Notes under the pieces: model-generated
Database searches by the model: none
What the model saw: only the letters and a program-made list of their open reading frames with translations
What the model was told of the DNA's origin: nothing
Translations under genes and position numbers: made by a program
Assembly: GCF_030913365.1 (NCBI RefSeq)
Contig: NZ_CP133160.1
Coordinates: 3,324,001 to 3,388,000, forward strand
Direction of reading: 5' to 3'
Length of the DNA: 64,000 bases
DNA from: Stenotrophomonas sp. 24(2023)
GTDB lineage: Bacteria > Pseudomonadota > Gammaproteobacteria > Xanthomonadales > Xanthomonadaceae
Part shown: in pieces, positions 55,378-64,000 of the stretch
How the letters are laid out: each line of letters opens with the position of its first letter
Position numbering within the stretch: the first letter of the stretch is position 1

Positions 55378-57516
55378 GTGAAATTCTTCGTCTCCTGCGC
55401 CAAGGGCCTGGAATACCTGCTTGCCGATGAACTGTCGGCCTTCGGCCTGGCCAAGGCCACCGCCACCATCGCCGGCGTCAACGCCGAGGGCGAACTGGCA
55501 CAGGCACAGCGGATCGTGATGTGGTCGCGCCTGGCCAGCCGCGTGCTGTGGCCGATCGCCGAATTCGAATGCCCCGACGAGCAGGCGCTGTACGACGGCG
55601 TTCGTGCGCAACCCTGGCACGAGCACCTGCTGCCCGAGCACACCCTGGCCGTGGACGCGCACGTGTCCGGTGACAAGATCACCCACGCCCGCTTCGCCGC
55701 GCAGCGCATCAAGGACGCCATCGTCGACCGCATGCGCGATGAAGGCCTGGAGCGTCCCTCGGTCAACACCGACCTGCCCGACGTGCGCGTGAACCTGTCG
55801 CTGCGCAAGGGCCGTGCTTCGCTGTCGATCGATCTGGGCGGTGGCCCACTGCATCGCCGCGGCTGGCGCGGTGCCGCCCACGAGGCCCCGCTGAAGGAAA
55901 ACCTGGCCGCCGCGCTGCTGCTGCGCGCGCAGTGGCCGCGCCTGCACGCCGCCGGTGGCGGCCTGCTGGACCCGATGTGCGGCAGCGGCACGCTGCTGAT
56001 CGAAGGCGCGCTGATGGCCGCCGACGTGGCCCCTGGCCTGATGCGCCATGGCAGCCTGCCGCCGAGCCGCTGGCTGGGCTTCGACAAGGCCGGCTGGAAG
56101 GCCATCCTGGTCGAAGCGCGTGAGCGCGAGGCTGCCGGCCTGGCGGCACTGAAGCCGGTCATCCACGGCAGCGACATCGACCCGACCGCGATTGCCGCGG
56201 CCCGCGAGAATGCCGAAGTGGCCGGCGTGGCCCACGCCATCCGTTTCACGCGTGCCGACGTGGCCGACCTGGCTGCACCGGAGCAGGAAATCGGCGCGGT
56301 GGTCTGCAACCCGCCCTACGACGAGCGCCTGGCGGCCGATCCGGCGCTGTACCGCGCGCTGGGCAACGCGCTGCAGAAGGCAGTGCCGCAGTGGCGCGCC
56401 AGCCTGCTGTGCGGCAACGACGAACTGGCCTTCGCCACCGGCCTGCGCGCCGGCAAGAAGTACCAGATGTTCAACGGCGCGCTGGAGTGTGCGCTGATCG
56501 TCTGCGACCCCATCGCCGTGCCCGGCCGTGATCCGGCGCAGCCGCGCGAACTGAGTGAAGGCGCGCAGATGGTGGCCAACCGCCTGCGCAAGAACCTGAA
56601 GAAGTTCAAGAGCTGGCGCGCGCGCGAGGACATCACCTGCTTCCGCGCCTACGATGCCGATCTGCCCGAGTACGCGGCCGCCATTGACGTGTACGAGGAA
56701 GACGGCGGCAAGCGCCGCACCTTCCTGCACGTGCAGGAATACGCCGCGCCGGCCGCGATTCCCGAGAACGACGTGCGTCGCCGCCGCAACGAACTGCTGG
56801 CGGCGGCACGCGAGGTGTTCGGCGTACCGCCGGAGCAGGTGTCGATGAAATCGCGCGAGCGCGGCAAGGGCGGCAGCAAGTACGGCCGCTTCGAGCAGCG
56901 CGAGGAGTTCATCATGGTGCGCGAGAACCACGCGCTGCTGCAGGTGAACCTGTTCGACTACCTCGATACCGGCCTGTTCCTGGACCACCGGCCGCTGCGG
57001 AAAATGATGGCCGAACATGTGCGGGGCAAGCGCTTCCTGAACCTGTTCTGCTACACCGGCGTGGCCAGCGTGCAGGCGGCAGTGGCCGGTGCGGCCAGCA
57101 CCACCAGCGTGGACCTGTCGGCCACCTACCTGCAGTGGTGCTACGACAACCTGGCGTTGAACGGGCAGGGTGGCCACCAGCATCTGCTGGTGCAGGCCGA
57201 CGCCATGGCGTGGCTGGAAGCCGATGAAGGCCAGTACGACGTGATCTTCTGTGACCCGCCGACGTTCTCCAATTCGTCCCGTGCCGAGGATTTCGACGTG
57301 CAGCGCGAACAGCTGCGCCTGTTGCGCGCGGCCGTCGCACGGCTGGCACCGGGCGGCGTGCTGTACTTCTCCAACAACTTCCGCCGTTTCAAGCTGGAAG
57401 AGAACGCCATCGCCGAGTTCGCCCAGTGCCGCGAGATCACCGCGCGCACCATCGGCCCGGATTTCGAGCGCAACGCCCGCATCCACCGCGCGTGGGAGTT
57501 GAAGCGCCTGGGCTGA
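55378..57516 (+). CDS. rlmL: Bifunctional 23S rRNA methyltransferase RlmKL
   Basis: Methylates G2445 (N2) and G2069 (N7) of 23S rRNA. The N-terminal THUMP/ferredoxin-like region starts [18 protein letters not shown]. The first methyltransferase has [17 protein letters not shown] and VVCNPPYDE; the second has [16 protein letters not shown] and [17 protein letters not shown] at 55378 gives 712 residues and the normal N-terminus; an in-frame ATG at 55333 would add 15 residues. E. coli RlmKL has 702 residues. Confidence 0.94.
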   Translation: MKFFVSCAKGLEYLLADELSAFGLAKATATIAGVNAEGELAQAQRIVMWSRLASRVLWPIAEFECPDEQALYDGVRAQPWHEHLLPEHTLAVDAHVSGDKITHARFAAQRIKDAIVDRMRDEGLERPSVNTDLPDVRVNLSLRKGRASLSIDLGGGPLHRRGWRGAAHEAPLKENLAAALLLRAQWPRLHAAGGGLLDPMCGSGTLLIEGALMAADVAPGLMRHGSLPPSRWLGFDKAGWKAILVEAREREAAGLAALKPVIHGSDIDPTAIAAARENAEVAGVAHAIRFTRADVADLAAPEQEIGAVVCNPPYDERLAADPALYRALGNALQKAVPQWRASLLCGNDELAFATGLRAGKKYQMFNGALECALIVCDPIAVPGRDPAQPRELSEGAQMVANRLRKNLKKFKSWRAREDITCFRAYDADLPEYAAAIDVYEEDGGKRRTFLHVQEYAAPAAIPENDVRRRRNELLAAAREVFGVPPEQVSMKSRERGKGGSKYGRFEQREEFIMVRENHALLQVNLFDYLDTGLFLDHRPLRKMMAEHVRGKRFLNLFCYTGVASVQAAVAGAASTTSVDLSATYLQWCYDNLALNGQGGHQHLLVQADAMAWLEADEGQYDVIFCDPPTFSNSSRAEDFDVQREQLRLLRAAVARLAPGGVLYFSNNFRRFKLEENAIAEFAQCREITARTIGPDFERNARIHRAWELKRLG

Positions 57517-57541
57517 CCCCGGCAACGGCACGCCCCCGTCC

Positions 57542-57622
57542 ATCCACGCCACGCGTGGATGGGCTCTGGTAGATCCACGCCATGCGTGGATGAGCCCGGG
57601 TAGATCCACGCCATGCGTGGAT
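57542..57622. repeat. Three REP elements
   Basis: Two identical GTAG-headed copies (57569-57591 and 57600-57622) in the same direction, preceded by a head-less palindrome ATCCACGC/GCGTGGAT at 57542-57560. They occupy the gap between convergent rlmKL and the DUF3325 gene. Confidence 0.9.
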
Positions 57623-57645
57623 CAGACCCCCCGCGGCTCCCTGCA

Positions 57646-57975
57646 TCACACCAACGCGGCCACCGCCCCCAGCACCGGCAACACGATCGCCAGCGGCGCG
57701 ATCCACGCAGGCCGGTAGGGATAGAGCCCGAACGCCAGCCCGATCCCGGCCACGGTCAGCGTGCCCAGCCACAGCACCGGGCCCATCGCCCAGCCATGGT
57801 CGACCACGCACAGGGCAAAGGTCAGCGCCAGCAGCAGCCAGCCCAGCACGCGCCAGGCCGTGCGCCGCCGGGGCGAGGCCGCAGCCTTGCCATGCAGGTC
57901 CTGCTGGTGCTTTTCCATTGCCAACGACAACGCAGTGAACGCGCTGAACGTCACGCCCAGGGCCAGCAGCATCAT
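57646..57975 (-). CDS. DUF3325 small membrane protein
   Basis: A 109-residue inner-membrane protein with three to four helices (MLLALGVTFSAFTALSLAMEKHQQDL at the start, WLLLALTFALCVV, PLAIVLPVLGAVAAL). The first helix ending in a basic/His-rich turn is typical of DUF3325. Its ATG overlaps the stop of the PepSY gene (ATGA) and has CGGAGG before it. Function unknown; it is a steady companion of PepSY reductases and siderophore receptors. Confidence 0.84.
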   Translation of the reverse strand: MMLLALGVTFSAFTALSLAMEKHQQDLHGKAAASPRRRTAWRVLGWLLLALTFALCVVDHGWAMGPVLWLGTLTVAGIGLAFGLYPYRPAWIAPLAIVLPVLGAVAALV

Positions 57976-59588
57976 GCGCCGGCCTCCGTGGGCGCAGCCA
58001 CCTTGCCGGTGGCCGCAGCGGCAAGGCGCTTCTTCTCGGCAGCACTCAGCGGCGGCGTCCAGCGCTGCATGCGCCAGCCACACAGGGCCAGCATCGCGCC
58101 GAAGGCGATCATCGACAGGTCGAAGCCGGCCAGCACCCCATCACCATTGAACAAGGTCACGCCCAGATGCGCGTGGGTGGTCAGCGCATTGAGCACCGGC
58201 AGCAGGGCGAACAGCGCGGCCCCCAGGTACAGCTGCCACGCCCACATCATCCGCTTCGGCCACAGGAACGCCGCCAGCAGTGCGGCACCCCAAGCGTAGA
58301 AGAACACGTTGGCTTCCGCGTCGGCACGCTCGGCCAGGCCCAGCGGCAGCAGCCGGTTGCCCCAGAAATAGCTGGCGAACGCGATCGGCAGGCCCGCCAC
58401 TGCGCCGATGTTCAGCGCATCGACCAGGCGCAGGCCGAAACCGGTGCGCCCGCTCTTGGCATGCTTGGGCCGTTCCTTCACCGCCCACAGCACCACGCCG
58501 CTGGCCACCATCAGGCAGCCGGTCAGGCCGGACAGGAAGAACAGCGCCCGCAGGCCCCAGTCGGCGAAGCGCGCCAGGTGCAGCCCGTACATCACCCCGC
58601 GTGTCGCAGTGGCGCCGCCGGACGCCGGCGTTTCGGCCAGCAGCGCGCCGGTGACCATGTCATAGCGCAGCGCCGGGGTGTCGATAGACAGGCGCTTGCC
58701 GTCGCGCTGGCGGATGTCGATCACGGCGTTGGCCGCGCCCGGGTTGGCTACGGTGAAGCCAGCCACTTCGATGCCGTGCCAGCGCGTGCGCGCGGCCTCC
58801 AGCAACTGGTGCAGCGGCAGTGGGGCCGCCCGACCTTCGGCCGGTGCACTCAACTCCGGCATGCCACCGATGGCATCGGCGAAGAAGGCGTTGCGATCGT
58901 CCTGGTAGACCGCCTGCACACCCCAAGGCAGGTACATCAGCATCAGGGTGACGATGCCGGTATAGGTGATCATGGCGTGGTAGGGCAGGGCCATCACCGC
59001 GCTGACGTTGTGGAAATCCAGCCACGAACGCAGGCCCTTGTCCTTGCGGAAGGTGAAGAAGTCCTTGAAGATTTTCTTGTGCGTGATAACCCCGGTGATG
59101 ATCGCCACCAGCATGAACATCGCGCAGAAGCCCACCAGGTAGCGTGCCCACACCACCGGGATGTAGTGCAGGTCGAAGTGCAGGCGGTAGAAGAAATCGC
59201 CGCCGCGGGTTTCGCGGGCCTGCAGCGGCTGGCCACTGTTCGGGTCCAGGGTGGCCTCGCCGAAGCCGCCACGGCGGCCCTTTTCCGGGTCCACCTGGTC
59301 CGGCGGCAGCCGCCAGAACATCTGCATGGCCGGGTTGCGCGGCTGCGGCAGGGTCACGAACCAGTTTTCGGCCTGGCCGGCGTTGGCCAGCAGGTAATCG
59401 ACGGCGCGCTGCGCGGCTTCATCGGTACTGACCGTGCTGCGTGGCAGTTCCGGGCGCATCCAGCGGCTGATCTCCTCGCGGTAGTAGCTGGCCGTGCCGG
59501 CCATGAAGATCAGCAGCAGCAGCCAGCCCACCACCAGGCCGGTCCAGGTGTGCAGCCACGCCATCGACTGGCGGAATCCGTTCTTCAT
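57972..59588 (-). CDS. PepSY-domain siderophore-iron reductase-like membrane protein
   Basis: A 538-residue PepSY_TM protein (FoxB/PiuB-like) with four to five helices plus a second hydrophobic half. Typical elements are WLHTWTGLVVGWLLLLIFMAGTASYY, DLHYIPVVWARYLVGFCAMFMLVAIITGVITHKKIFKDFFTFR and the paired LDFHNVSAV/MYGLHLARF histidines that may bind heme. Such proteins are thought to reduce ferric siderophores in or at the inner membrane. It overlaps both neighbours by four bases. Confidence 0.88.
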   Translation of the reverse strand: MKNGFRQSMAWLHTWTGLVVGWLLLLIFMAGTASYYREEISRWMRPELPRSTVSTDEAAQRAVDYLLANAGQAENWFVTLPQPRNPAMQMFWRLPPDQVDPEKGRRGGFGEATLDPNSGQPLQARETRGGDFFYRLHFDLHYIPVVWARYLVGFCAMFMLVAIITGVITHKKIFKDFFTFRKDKGLRSWLDFHNVSAVMALPYHAMITYTGIVTLMLMYLPWGVQAVYQDDRNAFFADAIGGMPELSAPAEGRAAPLPLHQLLEAARTRWHGIEVAGFTVANPGAANAVIDIRQRDGKRLSIDTPALRYDMVTGALLAETPASGGATATRGVMYGLHLARFADWGLRALFFLSGLTGCLMVASGVVLWAVKERPKHAKSGRTGFGLRLVDALNIGAVAGLPIAFASYFWGNRLLPLGLAERADAEANVFFYAWGAALLAAFLWPKRMMWAWQLYLGAALFALLPVLNALTTHAHLGVTLFNGDGVLAGFDLSMIAFGAMLALCGWRMQRWTPPLSAAEKKRLAAAATGKVAAPTEAGA

Positions 59589-59920
59589 GCCCAGGCCCCC
59601 AGCAGCCGCGAGATGCCGGCCAGCAGCAGGGTGGGAACGAGGATGCCCAGCCAGGCACGCAGGGCACTGCGCGTGGCGAAGGCCCACAGCGCGGCGCAGG
59701 CGGCCACGACAATGCCGACCAGCATGCCGGTCAGCACGGCCTGGCCGCGCGCCATCGGCAGGGCCACCGCGCAGAACACGGACGTCATCGACGCCAGCGC
59801 GTAGCCGCCCAGGATGGCGGCCAGTGAACGGGACAGCACGCCCCAGCGCGGGCTGTGCGGGTGCAGCGGGGCGAATACGCGGGCGAGGCGGGAGCTGGCG
59901 ATGGCGGGCGGGCGGTCCAC
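59585..59920 (-). CDS. DUF3649 membrane protein
   Basis: About 111 residues from a GTG at 59920 with AGGA six bases before it. Three helices (LAAILGGYALASMTSVFCAVALP, VLTGMLVGIVVAACAALWAFA, WLGILVPTLLLAGISRLL) match DUF3649. Upstream ATGs at 59962 and 60004 in the same frame are possible but add non-conserved residues. It begins the PepSY-DUF3325 set and lies 88 bases after the TonB receptor. Confidence 0.82.
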   Translation of the reverse strand: MDRPPAIASSRLARVFAPLHPHSPRWGVLSRSLAAILGGYALASMTSVFCAVALPMARGQAVLTGMLVGIVVAACAALWAFATRSALRAWLGILVPTLLLAGISRLLGAWA

Positions 59921-60008
59921 GGTAGTCCTGCAGGGAGTGGAAAACAAAGGTGGGGTGGCCATCCATGGCCAGGCGCCGGTCGCAGAACCGTCGCCGTCCT
60001 TCAAGCGG

Positions 60009-62231
60009 TCAGAGCTTCCAGCGCAGCGTCACGGTGACGTTGCGCGGTTCGCCCCAGTACACGCCGTTGTAGAAACCGACGTTGTTGTAATACTTCTTGT
60101 CCAGCAGGTTGTTGACGTTCACCTGCGCGCTGAAATTGGCGTTGAAGCGGTAGCCGGCCGCCAGGTTCAGCAGGTAGAACGCGTCCTGCTGGATCGGCGC
60201 CTGCACGGTGCGGCCACTGCTGGCGTAGTCCGGGGCGGGCTTGGCGCTCATGCGCCAGAGGCGGCTCTGCCAGGTCGCACCGCCACCCAGCCAGAAGCGG
60301 CCGTCACTGCCACCGGGGCGCCAGCTGGCGTTGAGGCGCACGGTGTCCTGCGGGGTGGTGGTGTTCTGCAGTACGCCATCCTTGTTGCGGCTGACGGTGT
60401 GCGCGTAGCCGGCGGCCAGGTTCCAATGCTCACCGAGCGTGCCCTGCGCTTCCATTTCCCATCCGTGCACCTTGTTGCCCTTGCCGGTGGAACGGTAGGC
60501 CTGGCCGCCATCGGGCAGCGAATTGGACGGCACCGTATCGTCCACTTCGCCCACATTGTCCTTCTGCCCCTGGAAGATCGCGGCGGAGGCGTTCAGCAGG
60601 CCGTCGAAGAATTCGGCCTTCAGGCCACCCTCGTACATCGTGCCCACCACCGGCTCGAGGTAGTTGCCGTTGCGGTCACGCAGTTCCTGCGGCGCGAAGA
60701 TGTCGGTATAGCTGGCGTAGGCGCTGAGCACGCTGTTGATGTCATACACCACGCCGAAATACGGGGTGGTCTGGTCCTTGGGCGAGTAGCCGTCGCGCTT
60801 GGTGCCGGTGCGGTTGCCGCTGCTGTCGTAGCTGTAGTTCCAGCGCTTGGTTTCCCAGTTGCCATAGCGGACGCCGGCCACGACCAGCAGCGGATCGGCC
60901 AGGCGCAGGCGCGTGGCCAGGTAGGCGGCCTGCTGGCGCAGTTCGCTCTCAGAGCCGAGGTAGCCCAGGCGGGTCACCGGCAGCGGCGCGACATCGCCGG
61001 TCCAGTGGCGCCAATCCGGCACGAGGGCGTAGCTGGCCGGATAGGTGCCGACGGTCGCGGCGGGATTTTCGCCCTTGCGGGTGGACTGGCCGATGCCGAA
61101 CACCACTTCCTGCGCGTGGCCGAACAGCGCGAAGCGGCCGGTGGCGTTGATGTCCACCACGTCCATCGTGCTGTCTTCCATGAAGTTGCCGATGTAGGCC
61201 CGCACGCCGGTGCCATCGGCACGCGGGTAGCCCTGCGCGCCGTACCAGACCGCACCGCTGGTGCTGCGCTTGGCCCGGCTGATGGCGGCCTTGACCGACC
61301 AGTTCTGGCCAAGCTGCTGTTCCAGGCGCGCGAACGTGGTTTTTTCCACGATCGGCCAGCTGCTCCAGGACGCGGACAGGTTGGTCGAGCGCGGCAGGTT
61401 GGCCGGCGTGCCGTCCGGGCCCCAGTACGGCACCACGCCCCAGGTGACGCCGGTGGTGCGTGGCGACTGGTATTCATAGCCCACTTCGGCCAGCGTGCTG
61501 TCGGTCAGGTCGGCCTGCACGATGCCGTAGAACACATCCTTGTCGAGCCGGTAGACGTCGCGGAACGAATCGCTCTGCTGCTTGGCGGCGACCACGCGGG
61601 CACGGATGCGGCCATCCCACGCGATCGGGCCACCCAGATCGGCTTCCAGGCGCTGGTTGCCCCAGCGGCCCACGGTCAGGTTGGCCCCCATCTGGAAGGT
61701 GTCGGTGGGGCGCTTGCGCACCATGCTGATGGTGCCGGAGGGATCACCGGCACCGGTGGTCAGCCCGGTGGCGCCGCGGATCACCTCGATGCGCTCGTAG
61801 ATGGCGCTGTCGGTGTTGGTCTTGATCGACCCACCGAAGGTGTTGAGCATGCCATCGACCTGGAAATTGGTGATGCTGTAGCCGCGCGATACGTAGTTGA
61901 TGCGCTCGCTGTCGGTGACCGACACGCTCACGCCGGTCACCTGGCCCATCACATCCGACAGCGCGAACAGGCCCATGTCATCCAGCCGCTGGCGGGTGAT
62001 CACGGTGACCGACTGCGGCGTTTCGCGCAGTGACAGGTCCAGCTTGGTGGCGCTGCGGGCGCTCTTGACGGTGTAGCTGTTGGGAATCTCACCATCGGCG
62101 GTGACCTTCACCGTATCCAGCGTACGTGCGGAGGCGTCGGCCGGAGCGTCGGCATGGGCGGCGAAGCCGGCCAGCAGTGACATCAGGGCAAGAGCCAGTG
62201 GAGCAGGGGGCGGCAGGAGCGGTCGGGACAT
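60009..62231 (-). CDS. TonB-dependent siderophore receptor
   Basis: A 740-residue outer-membrane receptor. A signal (LALALMSLLAGFAAHADA) precedes the plug, which has LDLSLRETPQSVTVITRQRLDDMGL and the NFQVDGM and GDPSGTISMVRKRPTDTFQ segments. The 22-strand barrel ends RNVTVTLRWKL. No N-terminal signalling extension of the FpvA type is visible. The start used is the ATG at 62231. It probably imports a hydroxamate- or catecholate-type xenosiderophore; the ligand is unassigned. A Fur-box-like site lies about 200 bases upstream. Confidence 0.93.
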   Translation of the reverse strand: MSRPLLPPPAPLALALMSLLAGFAAHADAPADASARTLDTVKVTADGEIPNSYTVKSARSATKLDLSLRETPQSVTVITRQRLDDMGLFALSDVMGQVTGVSVSVTDSERINYVSRGYSITNFQVDGMLNTFGGSIKTNTDSAIYERIEVIRGATGLTTGAGDPSGTISMVRKRPTDTFQMGANLTVGRWGNQRLEADLGGPIAWDGRIRARVVAAKQQSDSFRDVYRLDKDVFYGIVQADLTDSTLAEVGYEYQSPRTTGVTWGVVPYWGPDGTPANLPRSTNLSASWSSWPIVEKTTFARLEQQLGQNWSVKAAISRAKRSTSGAVWYGAQGYPRADGTGVRAYIGNFMEDSTMDVVDINATGRFALFGHAQEVVFGIGQSTRKGENPAATVGTYPASYALVPDWRHWTGDVAPLPVTRLGYLGSESELRQQAAYLATRLRLADPLLVVAGVRYGNWETKRWNYSYDSSGNRTGTKRDGYSPKDQTTPYFGVVYDINSVLSAYASYTDIFAPQELRDRNGNYLEPVVGTMYEGGLKAEFFDGLLNASAAIFQGQKDNVGEVDDTVPSNSLPDGGQAYRSTGKGNKVHGWEMEAQGTLGEHWNLAAGYAHTVSRNKDGVLQNTTTPQDTVRLNASWRPGGSDGRFWLGGGATWQSRLWRMSAKPAPDYASSGRTVQAPIQQDAFYLLNLAAGYRFNANFSAQVNVNNLLDKKYYNNVGFYNGVYWGEPRNVTVTLRWKL

Positions 62232-62423
62232 GCGGGTGCGATTCCATGCAGGAGAAAGACAGGCGATGGAAGCCACGCAATTGAAACCCGCGCACCGGCC
62301 GGTGCGGCGCCACGTTTCTCCCATCGGCATGCCCGCGCAGGGGCGCGGCGGGCATGAAGTTCCGGGGGTGTACACGGGCGGCAGCGCAGGGGGCGCCGGG
62401 TTGGCTAAGCGTACAGCCGATCA

Positions 62424-62442
62424 GCGAATGATAGGCATTCTC
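62424..62442. promoter_or_regulatory. Fur-box-like site
   Basis: GCGAATGATAGGCATTCTC matches 14 of 19 positions of the GATAATGATAATCATTATC consensus, including the central ATGATA and CATT. It lies in the 258-base gap before the siderophore receptor (minus), so Fur repression of the receptor and its PepSY partners is likely. The rest of the gap shows nothing else. Confidence 0.78.
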
Positions 62443-62489
62443 ATTTTGTTAATCAAGCGTGAGGGCTTCCGCGCCCTTCCGGCCCTCGT

Positions 62490-63776
62490 TCAGAACCGGA
62501 ACAGCACCGTTGCCGCGTGCAGCAGCAGGCCGATCAGGCCGCCTACCAGGGTGCCGTTGAAACGGATGAACTGCAGGTCGCGGCCCACGCTCAGTTCCAG
62601 CTGTTCCACCAGATGGCGCTCGTCCCAGCCCTTGACCGTCTGCGCGATGTGCGTGGTGACCCCGTCGCGCAGGCGGTCGGTCAGGCGCTGCGCGCCGTCC
62701 AGCAGGTGCTGGTTGAGCGCATCGCGCAGGGCCGGATCGTCCTGCAGTGCCTGCCCCAGCGACGCCAGGCTGCGCTGCAGGTGGCCGGCCAGCAGGGAAT
62801 CGGGGCGCTGCAGGTCCGCGCGCAGGCTGGCGTGGATGCGCGCCCACAGCCCCTGCACGTAGTCCTGCAGGGCCGGGTGATCGATCATTTCCTGCTTGAG
62901 CTGTTCGATGCGTTCGGCCAGGGCCGGGTCCTCGCGCAGGCGCTGTACGTAGTTGCCCAGCCACCGCTCGTAATCCTGGCGCAGGGGATGTTCTGGTTCG
63001 GACAGTACCTGCTGCAGTTCCTCCAGCACCGCCCGCGCCAGCCGTTCGGCCAGGCTGTCGCCGATCTCATCGATCGGCTTGACCCAGTTCACCGTGCTCG
63101 ACAGTGTCGGCCACTCGCGCTGGATGTAGCGCACGATCAGCTGCGAGGCGCGTTCCTTGACCTCAGGCTGCTCCAGCCACCGCCCCAGGCGCTGCAGGCC
63201 TTCGTCCAGCACCCGCTGGTGGCGGCCATCGGCGGTCAGCAGGGCCAGCAGTTCGCCGGCGGTGGCTGCCGCGTTCCACTGCCGCAGCTGCTGCACCACG
63301 AAGCCGTGCAGCTGCCGGCGCACGGCGCCTTCGTCGAAGAAATCCAGTGCCTGCAATGCCCAGCCGCGGGCCATGTCGGCCAGCATGCGCGTGCGCTCAG
63401 GCTCGGCCAGCCAGCTGCCGAGGCGGCGGGCCGGATCGAATACCTGCAGCTTGGCCAGCAGTACGCCCGGTTCCAGGAACTGGTCGCGCACGAACAGGGC
63501 CAGGCTGTCGGCGATGCGCGCCTTGCTGCGCGGAATGATCGCCGTATGCGGAATGGGCAGCCCCATCGGACGGCGGAACAGGGCCACCACCGCGAACCAG
63601 TCGGCCAGTGCGCCGACCGCGGCGGCTTCGCAGAAGGCCGATACCCAGGCCCACGCGCCACGCTCGCCCTGCCAGTGGCTGACCGCAAAGCCGGCCAGCA
63701 TCAACAGCAGCAGGCCCAGCGCGATGGCCTTCAGGCGCCGCAGCTGTGCGCGGCGTGGATCGAGGGGAGTCGACAT
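62490..63776 (-). CDS. DUF445 family membrane protein
   Basis: A 428-residue protein with one N-terminal helix (LKAIALGLLLLMLAGFAV) and one at the C-terminus (GGLIGLLLHAATVLF), with a long helical middle (repeated LQ.P.L..A....L patterns). ADWFAVVALFRRPMGLPIPHTAIIP is the DUF445/YjiN signature. Function unknown. The ATG at 63776 is preceded by GGGGAG; a TTG at 63782 would add two residues. Confidence 0.87.
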   Translation of the reverse strand: MSTPLDPRRAQLRRLKAIALGLLLLMLAGFAVSHWQGERGAWAWVSAFCEAAAVGALADWFAVVALFRRPMGLPIPHTAIIPRSKARIADSLALFVRDQFLEPGVLLAKLQVFDPARRLGSWLAEPERTRMLADMARGWALQALDFFDEGAVRRQLHGFVVQQLRQWNAAATAGELLALLTADGRHQRVLDEGLQRLGRWLEQPEVKERASQLIVRYIQREWPTLSSTVNWVKPIDEIGDSLAERLARAVLEELQQVLSEPEHPLRQDYERWLGNYVQRLREDPALAERIEQLKQEMIDHPALQDYVQGLWARIHASLRADLQRPDSLLAGHLQRSLASLGQALQDDPALRDALNQHLLDGAQRLTDRLRDGVTTHIAQTVKGWDERHLVEQLELSVGRDLQFIRFNGTLVGGLIGLLLHAATVLFRF

Positions 63777-63833
63777 GGGCAAAGTCTACCCGTCGCCAGA
63801 TGACGCCGGCGCATCGGACGCCGGCGCTGCTGC

Positions 63834-64000
63834 TTACCGTGCTTCCAGCTGCCTGCGCAGTGCGGCCAGCTGGGCGCGCAGGGTGTCGTTTTCGCGGGTC
63901 AGCGCGGCCACGCGGCGGCGCAGGGCCGGGGCGTCCTCGCCCAGCTGTTCCAGTGCGGCCATCACCTCGGCATCGCGGCTGGCGATCTCATCCTCGTCCG
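63834..64000 (-). CDS. C-terminal end of a coiled-coil protein (runs off window)
   Basis: Only 55 codons are visible, ending in TAA at 63834-63836. The sequence reads ALEQLGEDAPALRRRVAALT and ends in TRENDTLRAQLAALRRQLEAR, a leucine-heptad coiled coil. No family can be named from this fragment. Confidence 0.6.
   Translation of the reverse strand, partial: DEDEIASRDAEVMAALEQLGEDAPALRRRVAALTRENDTLRAQLAALRRQLEAR

Overview
The window is a high-GC gammaproteobacterial chromosome segment, most consistent with Stenotrophomonas (Xanthomonadaceae). Three things point there: tandem efflux operons arranged like the S. maltophilia EmrRCAB and MacABC/MacRS systems, many short GTAG-headed palindromic (REP/SMAG-type) repeats at gene ends, and the general gene content. 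No rRNA, prophage, transposase gene or CRISPR array was seen.

Layout. 1-344: edge of a spore-coat-U/CsuA-type fimbrial gene. 571-6583: map, glnD, dapD, an ArsC-like reductase and dapE, all on + and tightly packed, with dapD carrying an unusual Lys/Ala tail. 6654-9417: a pentapeptide-repeat protein and, divergently, asnB preceded by an Asn-rich leader peptide and an attenuator. 9497-12436: penicillin-acylase-family hydrolase and a bacterioferritin-like protein lacking the heme Met. 12682-15915: parC and an AraC regulator. 16062-20789: EmrR-EmrC-EmrA-EmrB efflux operon behind a perfect palindrome. 20870-21180: tandem REP array. 21258-23546: three identical tRNA-Leu(CAG) genes with a LysR/TSUP-permease pair inserted between the first and second. 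23676-27638: rnr, a GFA-family gene and rlmB. 27772-37918: MacABC pump on -, with MacRS-type two-component genes and a large Reg_prop/Y_Y_Y/GGDEF sensor diguanylate cyclase on +. 38068-38718: rnt. 38810-41354: a four-gene bufferin/Hvf-like RiPP operon (EGKCG-repeat precursor, MNIO/DUF692 enzyme, DUF2063 partner, DoxX). 41552-49212: phosphate regulon (two pstS, pstCAB, phoU and a divergent OprP-like porin) with phased Pho boxes. 49297-53910: nth, a small unknown gene, an enoyl-CoA hydratase, an FKBP-like protein, a DUF1289-NUDIX fusion and a sulfurtransferase. 54060-57516: AmpD-like amidase, YqiA-like esterase and rlmKL. 57646-62231: iron-uptake module (TonB receptor, DUF3649, PepSY reductase, DUF3325) behind a Fur-box-like site. 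62490-64000: DUF445 protein and the end of a coiled-coil gene.

How the genes work together. Several blocks are single-pathway units: lysine/DAP synthesis (dapD, dapE) downstream of the PII-modifying enzyme glnD; inorganic phosphate capture (porin, two binding proteins, ABC permease, PhoU); siderophore-iron entry; two drug/stress efflux pumps each with its own regulator; and a probable copper-binding peptide system. The most notable observations are the asparagine-codon attenuator in front of asnB, the multi-EGKCG RiPP operon, the histone-like tail on DapD, and the tRNA-Leu repeats flanking a two-gene cargo.
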